This document shows positions 15,721 to 25,366 of a DNA stretch of 64,000 nucleotides, in pieces (the stretch's first letter is position 1; the number at the start of each line of letters is the position of its first letter). Both the position numbers and the translations under genes were made by a program. The notes below the pieces were generated by a model. It searched no databases and was not told the origin of the DNA. It was given only the letters and a program-made list of their open reading frames with translations. This DNA is from a virus. The stretch covers positions 1-64,000 of IMG/VR virus record IMGVR_UViG_3300005838_000009; one strand, given 5' to 3'.

Positions 15721-18516
15721 CTACTCTGCTAATAGTTGGTCTCCATCCTCTAAAAGGATTGCGTCTCCACCTTCCTGTAGAAGCACGACTGGGTCAGGTG
15801 TATCTGTATCATATCCTGAATCTGTGAATCCTGAGCCTGTATATCCTGATGCGGTTGAGCATGTTCCATATATAGCACCTGCATTATATGAATCAACACC
15901 ATATATAGCAGGTGATACTATAGTTACGGTTATACTATCTGCTAAACATAATGTTTCTACAAATACGGTACTACATAATGTAACTGTTATTACATTAAAT
16001 GAGTCACATAATGCTAATACTTCTTCTACCTGTTCAGAACATCTTATATCCTTAATCTCTGTAAGGGCTGACTCTAAATCGTGTAGTTTTTCTACTATCT
16101 GTTTCTCATATTCTAGATCATCAAATTTGAACTCACCTAATAACACACTTGTTTTCATTTCAGGGTAACTCCATTCTAATGATTTTACTACAAATGAATC
16201 ATCAACACATTTAATACTATTCACAACTCTAACAACATCACCTTCATTTAATGAGTTTTTCATAACACCTAGTTCAACTTTAAGTGATGTACGTATCTCT
16301 TTAAACCTGTTCAAATATCCGTTGATAAATCTAATACCATCATTACGTGTCCTAATCCATGGCATAACTAATCTCTTACTATGTCTACCATTAGAGTCTA
16401 TACTTGATTGTTTTTCTCCTCTTATAAGTAAAGGTAATTCATACTGATATATCATTTGTATTGCAGCAGCACATGCAGGGGCACATGTAAATGTAAGAGT
16501 CTTATTTAAAATACATACACAATAATCCTCCTCGGGTGTCTGTTCAGAACATGCAACTAATACCCTACTTGTTAATGGTCCATGATTGAGTTGAAATATT
16601 GTTGTACATCCATCACCAGTAAAACATTGAATTGTATCATATTTTTTATTCTCACCTATAACAACAAGGTCATTAACTATTTCTGTATCATCCTCAACAC
16701 ATTCAAAATTTCTAGCACATGTACCATGAGTGAATATAAAACACGTTGTATTAAATGCACTCTCATGTAAATGGAATTGTTTTAGAGCATCAGTGTTAAA
16801 TGTCTTACCAATAAGCTGTGTTAAATCTCGTACTATATCTATCAGTTTACCATCTGCATTAAATATTGTTAATAATATACCACTAGCAGTACCATGTATA
16901 TGTGGTTCTAAACACGTATTATTTCTTATCAAGTCCTCTATTATGAATTCTGGTGATCTACAATTATACTCTTGTGCTCTTACTTCTGTAGCTCCTAACT
17001 CTGTACCATATGATTGTGCTACTACTTCTTTTTTATATATCTGTTTATTGATCTTAGTAATGTTTCCCCCGAACTTCATTATCGATGTGGCAGTAACACA
17101 AGAATACAATCTAGTTGCCATGGTAGATGATAGTGATTTATTGTATATTCTTATAGTATTAATATCACCACAAAAATATGATGTCTTATTGTGATTTGTA
17201 CCTATCATCAATGCAGGACTAGTTAGTGTAAGATTTGATGAAACTGTAGCACAATTCTTTTCTACATTATCAACCTCTAAATGAACTATATTATCTGTCC
17301 CTCTATACACTCTTATGAAATGCCATGCAAAATCATTGTAAGATGTACCACATGTCTTTATTAAACTACCATCTATTTCTGCTACTATATCCCCAGCTGC
17401 TAATCTATTTACTGATAGAGCCCAACCGTTACCTGATAATGTACGTCTTGCATACATATATTCTGTGCATGTACTTTGCCATCTAGCCCATATAGATATA
17501 TCAAAGTTACCTGTAAAATCAAAGTCAGTATCATATGGTATTTCTTGGAATGAATCAACACCATTAAACCTAACTGCTTTACCAGTTCTACCACATATCT
17601 CTTCAAGTAAACCAACATTATATACAGCCCGTATTTGTTCAGCAGTTAATGATAATGAAACCCATATACATCCATCATCTAAAACACCTACATATTTTGA
17701 TGAGCCATCAGCATATGCACCATATGTCACAACTGAGGCATTTAATGTACAACCTGTTAAATTATTAGTCACAACACCTTTTGTATCAGCAACACCATTA
17801 ACATAAATAGAAACTGCAGAACCACCACATCCTGGTATTCCATTATACTCTACTGCTATATGTGTGTATACATTACAATTAACAGCTGAATCTCCTCTTA
17901 TATGTAACTCATTAGTTGTTGCTGTATTAGTTAATCTGAAATTAGTTCTACCACATGCGTCTAGATATACCTCCCATCCCTTACCAGTAGAAGCAGAAGC
18001 TTTCTTTGATACTATAGGTACACATACATCCGATGTTTTAATCCATGCTGATGTTGTCCAAGGAGTTGTCTGATCAAAATCAAATGTAGATTCACATGAA
18101 TATGCTACATAATTAGTACCATCAAAACACACAGCTTTTGTACCTACCTTACCTGTGGCACATGTACTACAACTTGTATCAGTAACAGTTAACTCTCTAT
18201 ATCCAAAATTGTTTGGGATAGAACAAGTACAACACCATAATAATTGACTATCAACACGGGGCCTACTTATAGCACCATAAGCATTATTACATAATCCAGA
18301 CTCATCTTTCACAGTTCCCTGCATCATATAAGCACCAACCATACAATCAAGATCAACAGCATCTTGAATTATCTTTATATCATCACTAACACATGCTGCA
18401 GCACATATGGTAAGTGTAACTTCTGATTGATCAATAGCTCTCTCTCCTTCTCTAATTACATTTGATGATAATAATTTTCTATCATTATTATTAACTAATA
18501 CTTTTACACGGGCCAC
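15721..18516 (-). CDS. Baseplate hub/tail-associated protein with two LamG domains
   Basis: The 931-residue protein has two LamG-like domains in its first half (LDDGCIWVSLSLTAEQIRAVYN at about 290, NTIRIYNKSLSS at about 465). A hub-like region follows (FIIEDLI...LIDIVRDLTQLIGKTFNTD...LNEGDVVRVVNS), which resembles gpD/Tal-type tail proteins. It ends with short DSGY-type repeats. It has about 41 Cys. Position two genes after the tape measure fits the hub/Tal role; the lectin domains suggest it also touches the cell surface. Confidence 0.75.
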   Translation of the reverse strand: MARVKVLVNNNDRKLLSSNVIREGERAIDQSEVTLTICAAACVSDDIKIIQDAVDLDCMVGAYMMQGTVKDESGLCNNAYGAISRPRVDSQLLWCCTCSIPNNFGYRELTVTDTSCSTCATGKVGTKAVCFDGTNYVAYSCESTFDFDQTTPWTTSAWIKTSDVCVPIVSKKASASTGKGWEVYLDACGRTNFRLTNTATTNELHIRGDSAVNCNVYTHIAVEYNGIPGCGGSAVSIYVNGVADTKGVVTNNLTGCTLNASVVTYGAYADGSSKYVGVLDDGCIWVSLSLTAEQIRAVYNVGLLEEICGRTGKAVRFNGVDSFQEIPYDTDFDFTGNFDISIWARWQSTCTEYMYARRTLSGNGWALSVNRLAAGDIVAEIDGSLIKTCGTSYNDFAWHFIRVYRGTDNIVHLEVDNVEKNCATVSSNLTLTSPALMIGTNHNKTSYFCGDINTIRIYNKSLSSTMATRLYSCVTATSIMKFGGNITKINKQIYKKEVVAQSYGTELGATEVRAQEYNCRSPEFIIEDLIRNNTCLEPHIHGTASGILLTIFNADGKLIDIVRDLTQLIGKTFNTDALKQFHLHESAFNTTCFIFTHGTCARNFECVEDDTEIVNDLVVIGENKKYDTIQCFTGDGCTTIFQLNHGPLTSRVLVACSEQTPEEDYCVCILNKTLTFTCAPACAAAIQMIYQYELPLLIRGEKQSSIDSNGRHSKRLVMPWIRTRNDGIRFINGYLNRFKEIRTSLKVELGVMKNSLNEGDVVRVVNSIKCVDDSFVVKSLEWSYPEMKTSVLLGEFKFDDLEYEKQIVEKLHDLESALTEIKDIRCSEQVEEVLALCDSFNVITVTLCSTVFVETLCLADSITVTIVSPAIYGVDSYNAGAIYGTCSTASGYTGSGFTDSGYDTDTPDPVVLLQEGGDAILLEDGDQLLAE

Positions 18517-19109
18517 TAAGATTCACCAGCTACAACGTTACCAGCTATAAATTCTAATCTAGCATTATATGTTATAGGAGTGGAAGCTGACTTACTCAGC
18601 GATAACTTCCGAACCGCCCCAAACCTAGTTATTCCATCTATAGATATAGTATATGCATCTTCAATACTGTTAGTTTGTAATGTATTTATAAAGAAATCTA
18701 TTTGTTGTTGAACTGTCTCTACTGTTTGTGCAGGACATGAAGTTACTATTGTACCTGTACCACAACAATCAACCTTTTCACACACAACAGTCCATGCTAC
18801 TGATACTACCAATCTATTTCCCTCTGCCTTAACTAGTATATTACATGTGTCTCTAAGTTCTGGTATAGGAAAATCTCCTACAGGTGAGCATAATTCAAAA
18901 TCTATTGATTCAAAATTTCTTATAGCAAATGAGTCACAATCATCAAACAAGAATATTTGTTTCCATGTATATAGATTAGTTGGACATGCTGGTGGTGTAC
19001 ATGCCCCACTAGTTGAATTACCTGATGGGAAGTGCATATACTGTAGTATGGAATCACCAGAACCACATGAGTTATCACCTGATTTTTTTGTAATTACTAT
19101 ATCACTCAT
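18516..19109 (-). CDS. Probable distal tail (Dit-like) protein
   Basis: The product (197 residues) lies between the tape measure and the hub, the canonical slot for Dit. It is beta-rich with NILVKAEGNRLVVSVAWTVV and a C-terminal domain ending YNARLEFIAGNVV. Start overlaps the tape-measure stop region and the end abuts the hub gene. The function call is mainly positional. Confidence 0.58.
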   Translation of the reverse strand: MSDIVITKKSGDNSCGSGDSILQYMHFPSGNSTSGACTPPACPTNLYTWKQIFLFDDCDSFAIRNFESIDFELCSPVGDFPIPELRDTCNILVKAEGNRLVVSVAWTVVCEKVDCCGTGTIVTSCPAQTVETVQQQIDFFINTLQTNSIEDAYTISIDGITRFGAVRKLSLSKSASTPITYNARLEFIAGNVVAGES

Positions 19110-21418
19110 ACTATACCAACCCTACTTGTAGATTCTTTAAGAAGTCTTAATACTGTAGTCTTTAATTGATTAAGGTCATTTATACCGTTAGCGTTGATAG
19201 TTATATTGAATGTGTTAGATCCACCTGTTCCAGTACCTGGTGTGATTGTTTCTGGACCTGCTTCACCCATAAGGTATCCTTTACCTGATCTTTGACCCAT
19301 ACCAAATATAGGTTCATTAATTATACCACCCTTTGCTAGTTTTTTTACACTAATACCAGCTTGTTTCTTATAATTACCAACAGCTGCTAAAGACAAAAAC
19401 ATCTCTTTGGTTGCACCATTAGCAAATTCAACTCTATATTTATTAGGAGCAGATACTGTGCTTGATTGTCCTAACTCATCTAAAACACCTGTTGCTTGGT
19501 TTTTATATATTCGTTTACCACTAGATGGTGATGTAAATACCCTCATTTTATTTAATGCACCTAATATTTTATCATGTGCTGCCGCCAGTCCTGTTGATAA
19601 TTGAACAGCATCTGATGCCATCATTTCATAATTACCTTTAATATCTTTATGGAATGTTAATACCATACTACTCTCATTTGCAGTTTCAGTTACAGCTGCT
19701 AATTGGTTAGCTGCTTCTACAGTCATATTCTCATAAACCTCACTAACCTCTTCACCTGTTTTTCCTGCTTGTTTGAATGCCTTTCCCATAAGCTCCATTT
19801 GTTCTCTACTGTTAACAGATCCTTTACCTAAATCAAATCCACCACCACCAGTACTATCTTGTGGTCCAGTACCTGACCCTGGTGCACCTTTTTTATAATT
19901 TTTGAATTTTGCAAGTATTCTTTCTGCAGCATCAGATAATATAACAACTGTTTTTTTCATTTGTGATGGGTCTAACTCTTCGTCCTCATTACGTCCACCA
20001 CCTGCTGCGTATTCACAGAAAGGGTCTTCATATAATCCACCAGGACCAAATATTTTATTATTCTTTGAACCAATTAAACCCATTTGTTCTTTTATAGCTT
20101 CTTCTCTAATAACTTCATTTTTCTTTTTCATCATATCATCATATATTTTTCTACCTTTTGCTATAGCTTCTTCTTTACTAGTTACATCTTTATAACCATA
20201 CATTGCCTCATTTTTATGTTCCTCATATTCTTTAGAACCTACTAAGAATTGTCCTTGTTGTTCAAGTATAGATTCTAATACTTCCTTTGTTTGATCTCTT
20301 TGTGTCTTTGCTGTCTCTTGTGTTGTTGATAATTCTTCTCTTAGTTTATCTATAGGATCTTTTATTTTATTTTCTGCCCCCTCCTGGAATGATGAATTTG
20401 TTAGTGAATCTACCTCTATTTTATCAAGACCAAATGCACCCAATAATGGATTTAATAATATACCTAATGCACCTATAATAGGTCCGAATATAAAACCAGC
20501 ACCCATTTTAAAAGCTTCAACTACACCACCAACAATAGTACCTATAGGATCTGCAAAGAAATTAACTATAGCATCACCAAATTTAGTACCCCACTCCTTA
20601 GCTATTCTAGATCCATGTCTATATGCTGGTATTGCTATCTCTTTAACAAATTTAATAAGCATAGGTCTTAACATGAATCCTATAAAGTCACCAATAGGTC
20701 TTAAGATCAACATAATACCCATGTTTAGTAATTTCAACATTGCTTTTAATACAGGGGAGGAATCTATAATCATCTTACCAAGACCTGCAGCACCTGATAG
20801 ACCTGCAGCTATACCAGCTATTTTAACTGGAGTACCAAGTCTACTTGGTGCACTTGTTTTAACATTTGATCCTTGTGGTTGGAATTCGTTAGCTGCTGAT
20901 GAACCACCAAGTTTACCAGGACCTAAATATTTACTAGCATCTTTAGTCTTACCAAAATTTAATCTATCAGACATAAACATATCAAATACAGTTCCTGCTG
21001 CACCTCCTACTCTTCCACCCATCAACATACCCACATTTCTACCTGCACTACCACCTCCAGATCCTGCTCCTTTTCTTACTATTGCATTCATATATGATAA
21101 TCTCTTCTGTTCTGTTTGGTTTGTTCTCTTCAAACTCTCTTGATATATTATATGGGCATTTGCTATATCTTTAGTTAATCTTTTTTCTTTTTCTTTTAAT
21201 TGGATTATTTTAGTATGACCTTTTACATCTACAGCATGCTTCATTATAACATTTACTTCTTTAGATATTTTCTTGATTTTCTCCATATCTTGGGTAGCTT
21301 TTTCACCTGCACCTTTACCACCAAATACACCAGACATACCACCTTTCTTTAGGGCACCTTGTATTTTCTTAGCTAACTCGGCTTCATCTATGTCTAATCT
21401 TAGCTTATAATTTGCCAT
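19106..21418 (-). CDS. Tape measure protein
   Basis: The 770-residue protein has helical ends, a hydrophobic centre (GIMLILRPIGDFIGFMLRP; GFIFGPIIGALGILLNPLL) and the classic C-terminal MGEAGPETITPG motif. It sets tail length; at roughly 1.5 Angstrom per residue that would suggest a tail near 115 nm, which is an estimate from general phage knowledge. Only one Cys is present in 770 residues, in sharp contrast to the exposed tail proteins. A TATA-like box lies at 21441-21450. Confidence 0.9.
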   Translation of the reverse strand: MANYKLRLDIDEAELAKKIQGALKKGGMSGVFGGKGAGEKATQDMEKIKKISKEVNVIMKHAVDVKGHTKIIQLKEKEKRLTKDIANAHIIYQESLKRTNQTEQKRLSYMNAIVRKGAGSGGGSAGRNVGMLMGGRVGGAAGTVFDMFMSDRLNFGKTKDASKYLGPGKLGGSSAANEFQPQGSNVKTSAPSRLGTPVKIAGIAAGLSGAAGLGKMIIDSSPVLKAMLKLLNMGIMLILRPIGDFIGFMLRPMLIKFVKEIAIPAYRHGSRIAKEWGTKFGDAIVNFFADPIGTIVGGVVEAFKMGAGFIFGPIIGALGILLNPLLGAFGLDKIEVDSLTNSSFQEGAENKIKDPIDKLREELSTTQETAKTQRDQTKEVLESILEQQGQFLVGSKEYEEHKNEAMYGYKDVTSKEEAIAKGRKIYDDMMKKKNEVIREEAIKEQMGLIGSKNNKIFGPGGLYEDPFCEYAAGGGRNEDEELDPSQMKKTVVILSDAAERILAKFKNYKKGAPGSGTGPQDSTGGGGFDLGKGSVNSREQMELMGKAFKQAGKTGEEVSEVYENMTVEAANQLAAVTETANESSMVLTFHKDIKGNYEMMASDAVQLSTGLAAAHDKILGALNKMRVFTSPSSGKRIYKNQATGVLDELGQSSTVSAPNKYRVEFANGATKEMFLSLAAVGNYKKQAGISVKKLAKGGIINEPIFGMGQRSGKGYLMGEAGPETITPGTGTGGSNTFNITINANGINDLNQLKTTVLRLLKESTSRVGIV

Positions 21419-21449
21419 ACATTTATAATGCTATTTATAGATTTAAAGA

Positions 21450-21635
21450 TTACTTGAACTGTACAGCATCTTTCATATGCTCATTAACGAAGGCTATTAA
21501 TTTCTTTAAGAAGAAGGCTTTGTGTTCGTCTGTTTCGGCTTTTGTCCATCCGAATTTGACTGCACAGAAGGCGTAGGTTCCGATGGTGATTCGTTCACCA
21601 CCTCTGAGCCCATGAAGCTCGTCATCCAATCCCCT
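21450..21635 (-). CDS. -1 frameshift extension of the tail assembly chaperone (GT-like)
   Basis: After the heptamer T TTT TTA (21641-21635) the -1 frame is open for 61 codons to TAA 21450-21452. It encodes a plausible folded segment (RITIGTYAFCAVKFGW..., then FFLKKLIAFVNEHMKDAVQFK). It has no start codon of its own near the slip, so it should be made as a fusion of about 159 residues, as lambda gpGT is. GAGC/GCTC could pair in a small hairpin 14 nt downstream. The frame and open length are directly visible; frameshifting itself is inferred. Confidence 0.8.
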   Translation of the reverse strand, partial: RGLDDELHGLRGGERITIGTYAFCAVKFGWTKAETDEHKAFFLKKLIAFVNEHMKDAVQFK

Positions 21636-21928
21636 AAAAAATTGACTAGAGGATAGTCTTGCATGATATGATCTAGAATATTATTAACTAATTTATTAGG
21701 TAACGCTTTAACAAATTGATCTGATTTGAATTGAAATGGTGCCTTTCTTAGTGTTTTCATAAGTATGTTTATACGAAATGGTCCTATTTTTACTTTAGGT
21801 TTTTGAATATCTGTTAAGTCTATTGCTGTGTTGATGATAGCTTCTGTCTCCCCGAAAGATAATTCAGTCTCATATTCTATTGTTTCTTTATTACCTTTAT
21901 AACATACTTCAAATGACTTTATAACCAT
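21506..21928 (-). CDS. Tail assembly chaperone (gpG-like), zero frame
   Basis: The 140-residue product lies immediately upstream of the tape measure, the conserved place of tail assembly chaperones. Its last ~43 zero-frame residues are Ser/Pro/Gln-rich (PSEPTPSVQSNSDGQ), a typical low-complexity by-product of an overlapped frameshift region. The -1 product is described separately. Promoter TATA box at 21949-21958. Confidence 0.78.
   Translation of the reverse strand: MVIKSFEVCYKGNKETIEYETELSFGETEAIINTAIDLTDIQKPKVKIGPFRINILMKTLRKAPFQFKSDQFVKALPNKLVNNILDHIMQDYPLVNFLGDWMTSFMGSEVVNESPSEPTPSVQSNSDGQKPKQTNTKPSS
21635..21641 (-). promoter_or_regulatory. Slippery heptamer for programmed -1 frameshift
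   Basis: Read on the minus strand in the zero frame it is T TTT TTA, a perfect X XXY YYZ heptamer. Codon TTT starts at 21640, exactly in frame with ATG 21928. Confidence 0.8.
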
Positions 21929-21948
21929 GTATGTAATATGTGTATTAG

Positions 21949-21958
21949 ATATATAAAG
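21949..21958 (-). promoter_or_regulatory. TATA box of the tail chaperone gene
   Basis: CTTTATATATC on the minus strand lies about 21-30 nt before ATG 21928. Confidence 0.6.
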
Positions 21959-21960
21959 GT

Positions 21961-22992
21961 TTAGGAAGCCGCTGGCGCAGTAGCCACAGAGTTATTAGCT
22001 GTCACTACACAGTCTCTAGCTTGCCAATTAATTTCTTCGAATATTGGTTCGTTTGGTTCAATACTTAGATTATGATCTGCTATTGATATACCTGTGAATG
22101 CAAATGTGATAGTTCTCTCTGCTGTGGTTGGTAAATCGTTAGTGAATGTTAGTTTTAGTGTTGCTGCACATACATCTAATGTTTCTCCACAAGGTGAGTT
22201 ACATAGAGTATCATTCTGTTGTGCATATAATTTTCGTAATTGCACTGTATCAGTATAACTTGCTTTAAATTTACCAGTAATCTCAAATAATCTCTTGAAT
22301 GAGTTAACTGCAACTGAGCTACCAATACCCCAAAGATGATCTGAGTTTTGTGAGATTGTAAAGTCTACATCTTGTACCTCTGATATTATTGTAGGTGGAC
22401 AGCTAGGGAACTCTAATGTTCCATGAGCGAAAGTAAATGGTATTGCTTCACATACACTTAAAGGTGCTAAACATGCATCTAATGTTGCTGTTTCTGCTTC
22501 ATTAGCATAATTGGCATCTAGAGATACCTTTACAGTTTCTCCCACTGCGGTTGTTACGGTAGCACTATTAACGATACCTCCAGTTAAAGTTCTAACAATA
22601 TCTGTACCACCTGCACATTGACCTATTTGAGTAGTAAATGATTGTACTAATTTTGCTTCTGAATCCATTGCACACATATCCCATGTATGAGTAAAGTCAC
22701 ATGCAGCACCTGTAACATCTCCATTTCTGAATCCTACTAATTCAAGGAAGAATGGTGAAGATAATACAAAGTCTAATGAAATACTACCTCTGGTTTGACC
22801 ATAGGCGTAAGTCTTAACTCTTACATCGTTTAATTGTGATAATGGAATTTTGTTATTGGTGAATGACCATGATGTAATCTTTTGTTCAAATCCAAATTGT
22901 GTAGCTGCTGAACCTGCTATATTAGCTGCGGCTGTGTTGAATGTAGATTCAGGTGCCCATTGAAGATATACAAAGGAGCCGGTAAATGCCAT
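21961..22992 (-). CDS. Major tail tube protein
   Basis: The 343-residue protein is beta-rich and lies between the tail-completion genes and the chaperone, where the tail tube is expected. The start (MAFTGSFVYLQWAPESTFNTAA) and the TISQNSDHLWGIGSSVAVNSFK region resemble phage tube proteins. It carries about ten Cys. With no sheath gene seen, a non-contractile tail is likely. TATA box at 23012-23022. Confidence 0.75.
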   Translation of the reverse strand: MAFTGSFVYLQWAPESTFNTAAANIAGSAATQFGFEQKITSWSFTNNKIPLSQLNDVRVKTYAYGQTRGSISLDFVLSSPFFLELVGFRNGDVTGAACDFTHTWDMCAMDSEAKLVQSFTTQIGQCAGGTDIVRTLTGGIVNSATVTTAVGETVKVSLDANYANEAETATLDACLAPLSVCEAIPFTFAHGTLEFPSCPPTIISEVQDVDFTISQNSDHLWGIGSSVAVNSFKRLFEITGKFKASYTDTVQLRKLYAQQNDTLCNSPCGETLDVCAATLKLTFTNDLPTTAERTITFAFTGISIADHNLSIEPNEPIFEEINWQARDCVVTANNSVATAPAAS

Positions 22993-23011
22993 ACCTACAT
23001 TATGACTAGAT

Positions 23012-23022
23012 TATATATAAAG
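23012..23022 (-). promoter_or_regulatory. TATA box of the tail tube gene
   Basis: CTTTATATATAA on the minus strand is 20-30 nt upstream of ATG 22992. Confidence 0.6.
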
Positions 23023-23026
23023 ATAG

Positions 23027-23473
23027 TTATACGAAAGTGTGATCTTTTACGCCTTGATATCTTACTTCTATTATATGTCTAAACATGTTCCTATAGTCCT
23101 GGTTTCTGGTCTCACCCTTTAAAATAACTATTTGTAGTATATCTCCACTATTACGTCTTATTATATTCTTGATGATTCTATCTACTTCTTTTACTACTAC
23201 ATTTTGTCTAGTGATGCCTCCTGACTGATATGTCCTAATATCCACCTTTATTACCACATCATGCCAGTACGTATCTCCGTGTAGGGCAAACGGTGTTACA
23301 GGTTCACCCATAGGTGTTAGTATAATCCTCTCTGTAACATCTCCATCAAATCCTACCACTTTCTTATCCCATACTAAATCAGTAGTAGGTGCAGCTCCTG
23401 CACATGATGCACCTGCGTCCCAGTCACAAGTAAGTGCTGTCTTAAGATCGCATATAGCATCATATGTGATCAT
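23027..23473 (-). CDS. Probable tail terminator/completion protein
   Basis: Size (148 residues), alpha/beta pattern (DVVIKVDIRTYQ, EVDRIIKNIIRR, RHIIEVRYQGV) and position between the HK97 gp10-like gene and the tail tube fit the tail terminator that caps the tube. Overlaps its upstream neighbour by 4 nt. Confidence 0.62.
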   Translation of the reverse strand: MITYDAICDLKTALTCDWDAGASCAGAAPTTDLVWDKKVVGFDGDVTERIILTPMGEPVTPFALHGDTYWHDVVIKVDIRTYQSGGITRQNVVVKEVDRIIKNIIRRNSGDILQIVILKGETRNQDYRNMFRHIIEVRYQGVKDHTFV

Positions 23474-23913
23474 TCTCTACCACTCCCATTAGCACCTGCA
23501 GTTGATGTATAATCTAATAGAACCTCATCTACCCAGAATGATGATTCAATACCTTCATTTTTAATCTTATTAGCTACAAACCATGCAATATTATAAACCT
23601 CTCTATCAGGGGCATTTACATATGCACCTCTTTGATAATCAGTTCTTACCCAAAGTTTAATCTTATCTAATGATGGGAATTTACTCCAATTCCAATCTTG
23701 TCCTGTATCAGATGCGGCAACACCCCACTCCTCACTACCAAGTACCTTGTTTGTCTCATCAAATATTATACTATCTGACATTTTACCATCACCATAATAT
23801 GATTTAAGTCCGTTAAATTCATCTCTAAATTCAGCTTCTAGTTGTTGACCTACATCTCTTAGAAAGTCTTTTTGTAGTTTCTTTAGGCTTTTTTGGTTAA
23901 CTTTAAAGATCAA
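23470..23913 (-). CDS. HK97 gp10-like head-tail/tail-completion protein
   Basis: The 147-residue protein starts with a basic helix (QKSLKKLQKDFLRDVGQQLEAEF), followed by a region with Trp residues and AWFVANKIKNEGI, resembling the HK97 gp10-type family. Both ends overlap neighbours by 4 nt, so the three connector genes are translated together. Confidence 0.62.
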   Translation of the reverse strand: MIFKVNQKSLKKLQKDFLRDVGQQLEAEFRDEFNGLKSYYGDGKMSDSIIFDETNKVLGSEEWGVAASDTGQDWNWSKFPSLDKIKLWVRTDYQRGAYVNAPDREVYNIAWFVANKIKNEGIESSFWVDEVLLDYTSTAGANGSGRE

Positions 23914-24545
23914 GGTAATACATACACCTCTTCTCTGTCACGAATGATCTTATCTACTTCATCTTTCCATTCAGACATAGCTTGTTCTTTCTTAATAGCT
24001 CCACCGAATTCAAGATCATCCATTTTGATTGAGGATCTTATCAAATCTATACATGTTAGTTTAAGTACTGCATCTTCTATATCATCTGGTACTGTGGTAT
24101 CTCCATATCTATATGTTACTCTTACTCTATTTCTTCTTAAGATTGAGAATATAAAGCCCCTCAAATATACTTCACCTTTAATATATTCAATATCATATGA
24201 GTTGTTATCACCTACATAACATGACCAATTACCATTTGATCCATTCCATATCTCTAATTTATCTCCTGCACAAGCACAGAATTTAGTGTCATTACATGCA
24301 TCAAATTTAACATTTCTATGTTTAAGTGATATGAATGTACCCCATCCAAATGTGTATAATAATGGTAAATCGTATATCTCTTTAACTGTTTTAGTCCTCC
24401 AGGCATGTCCAGTTCTACGGTCAACCTTATCCTCTGCTCTTTTGATTAATTTCTCGACCTGGGCAATAGAAGGACTAGTACACGCACTAATAGTAATCCT
24501 GAGAAAATCAGCTACATCACAGGTACTAATATAACAGGTGGCCAT
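23910..24545 (-). CDS. Head-tail connector/adaptor protein (gp6-like)
   Basis: The helical pattern of the N- and C-termini (VADFLRI...VEKLIKRAEDKVDRRTGHAW; IEDAVLKLTCIDLIRSS) is that of the phage Ad1/gp6 adaptor which forms a ring under the portal. A beta insertion with several Cys (CNDTKFCACAGDKLEIWNG) occupies the middle. The next two genes are the remaining connector set. Confidence 0.7.
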   Translation of the reverse strand: MATCYISTCDVADFLRITISACTSPSIAQVEKLIKRAEDKVDRRTGHAWRTKTVKEIYDLPLLYTFGWGTFISLKHRNVKFDACNDTKFCACAGDKLEIWNGSNGNWSCYVGDNNSYDIEYIKGEVYLRGFIFSILRRNRVRVTYRYGDTTVPDDIEDAVLKLTCIDLIRSSIKMDDLEFGGAIKKEQAMSEWKDEVDKIIRDREEVYVLP

Positions 24546-24560
24546 ACTATATAAATGAGC

Positions 24561-24603
24561 TAATCAGATTTAAAGATTTACTATCAATAAATCGAAAATC
24601 CTG
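24561..24603. repeat. 43-bp perfect direct repeat, copy 2 (LamG gene end)
   Basis: Identical to 14153-14195. Here the non-coding half provides a TATA-like CTTTAAATC about 25-30 nt before the connector gene start at 24545. Confidence 0.9.
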
Positions 24604-25357
24604 CACCTGAGTTATAAAGTGTAGTAACTTCTGCATCTGATAATGCCCTATTCCAAAACGATAGTTCATCTACTAATCCATCATATGGATTATCATTTCC
24701 TAAATACGCCTCACCAAGTGTAAGATTTCCACTAGGGTTATTATCACCTGGAGTTCCTGCTCTTGAACAAGAGTATTCATCTGTGCCATCATCTACTGTT
24801 ACAGTTAGATTATTTGAACATAATGAATAATCATATCTTACAGTAATCATATGCCATGCACCTGTTCCTACTGTTGCTGTAGTAACTCCAGAGTCATAAA
24901 GAGTAGTTGGACAAGCAGAAGGACAATAAGTTACTGCTCTAAGAGCACCACAAGTTCCTCTGAAATCAAGAACAAATCCATATAATGTACTTTTTGCATC
25001 AGTTTGATCAAGTATAATATCTTGATGACTGGTTGTTGTAGGTTTTACCCAAAGATTAATAGTGAATTTTGCTGTTGATGATAATGTTTCATTGAATGTG
25101 GATAATGTACAACCAAATTGTACTTTTTCTCCACATGCATCAAATAAAATATGACCACCTATTAAACCACATGCACAACTTTGAGTTGCATTTGTTACAG
25201 ATCCATTTCCTAAACATGTACCAACAGTATCTGCAGATTGTGACACATTAACCACAGCACCGCATGCTTCATCCATAGTCCAATAACCCAATAAACCAGT
25301 ATCATTCATATTGGCAGAACTACCAGAGAATCTACTAGGATTCATTATTGGAGCCAT
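24584..25357 (-). CDS. LamG/concanavalin-like lectin protein, copy 2
   Basis: The 257-residue jelly-roll is collinear with the copy at 14176-14952 (shared STLSTFNE, DAKSTL, DFRG, NPSGNLTLG and a near-identical SDAEVTTLYNSGAGFSIY end). It sits within the head/connector block, so it may decorate the capsid or act as a second fibre lectin. It has eleven Cys; several replace Ser, Glu or Asp of copy 1. Confidence 0.85.
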   Translation of the reverse strand: MAPIMNPSRFSGSSANMNDTGLLGYWTMDEACGAVVNVSQSADTVGTCLGNGSVTNATQSCACGLIGGHILFDACGEKVQFGCTLSTFNETLSSTAKFTINLWVKPTTTSHQDIILDQTDAKSTLYGFVLDFRGTCGALRAVTYCPSACPTTLYDSGVTTATVGTGAWHMITVRYDYSLCSNNLTVTVDDGTDEYSCSRAGTPGDNNPSGNLTLGEAYLGNDNPYDGLVDELSFWNRALSDAEVTTLYNSGAGFSIY

Positions 25358-25366
25358 TATTTACTC

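Noticed and set aside
11138-18516. Diversity-generating retroelement targeting the LamG/fibre genes
   Set aside because: No reverse transcriptase or template/variable repeat pair was found; the only long repeat is the 43-bp flank, which is identical rather than A-mutated.
23893-24219. Plus-strand frame in the connector genes
   Set aside because: No promoter or start context, and it opposes three well-supported overlapping minus-strand genes.
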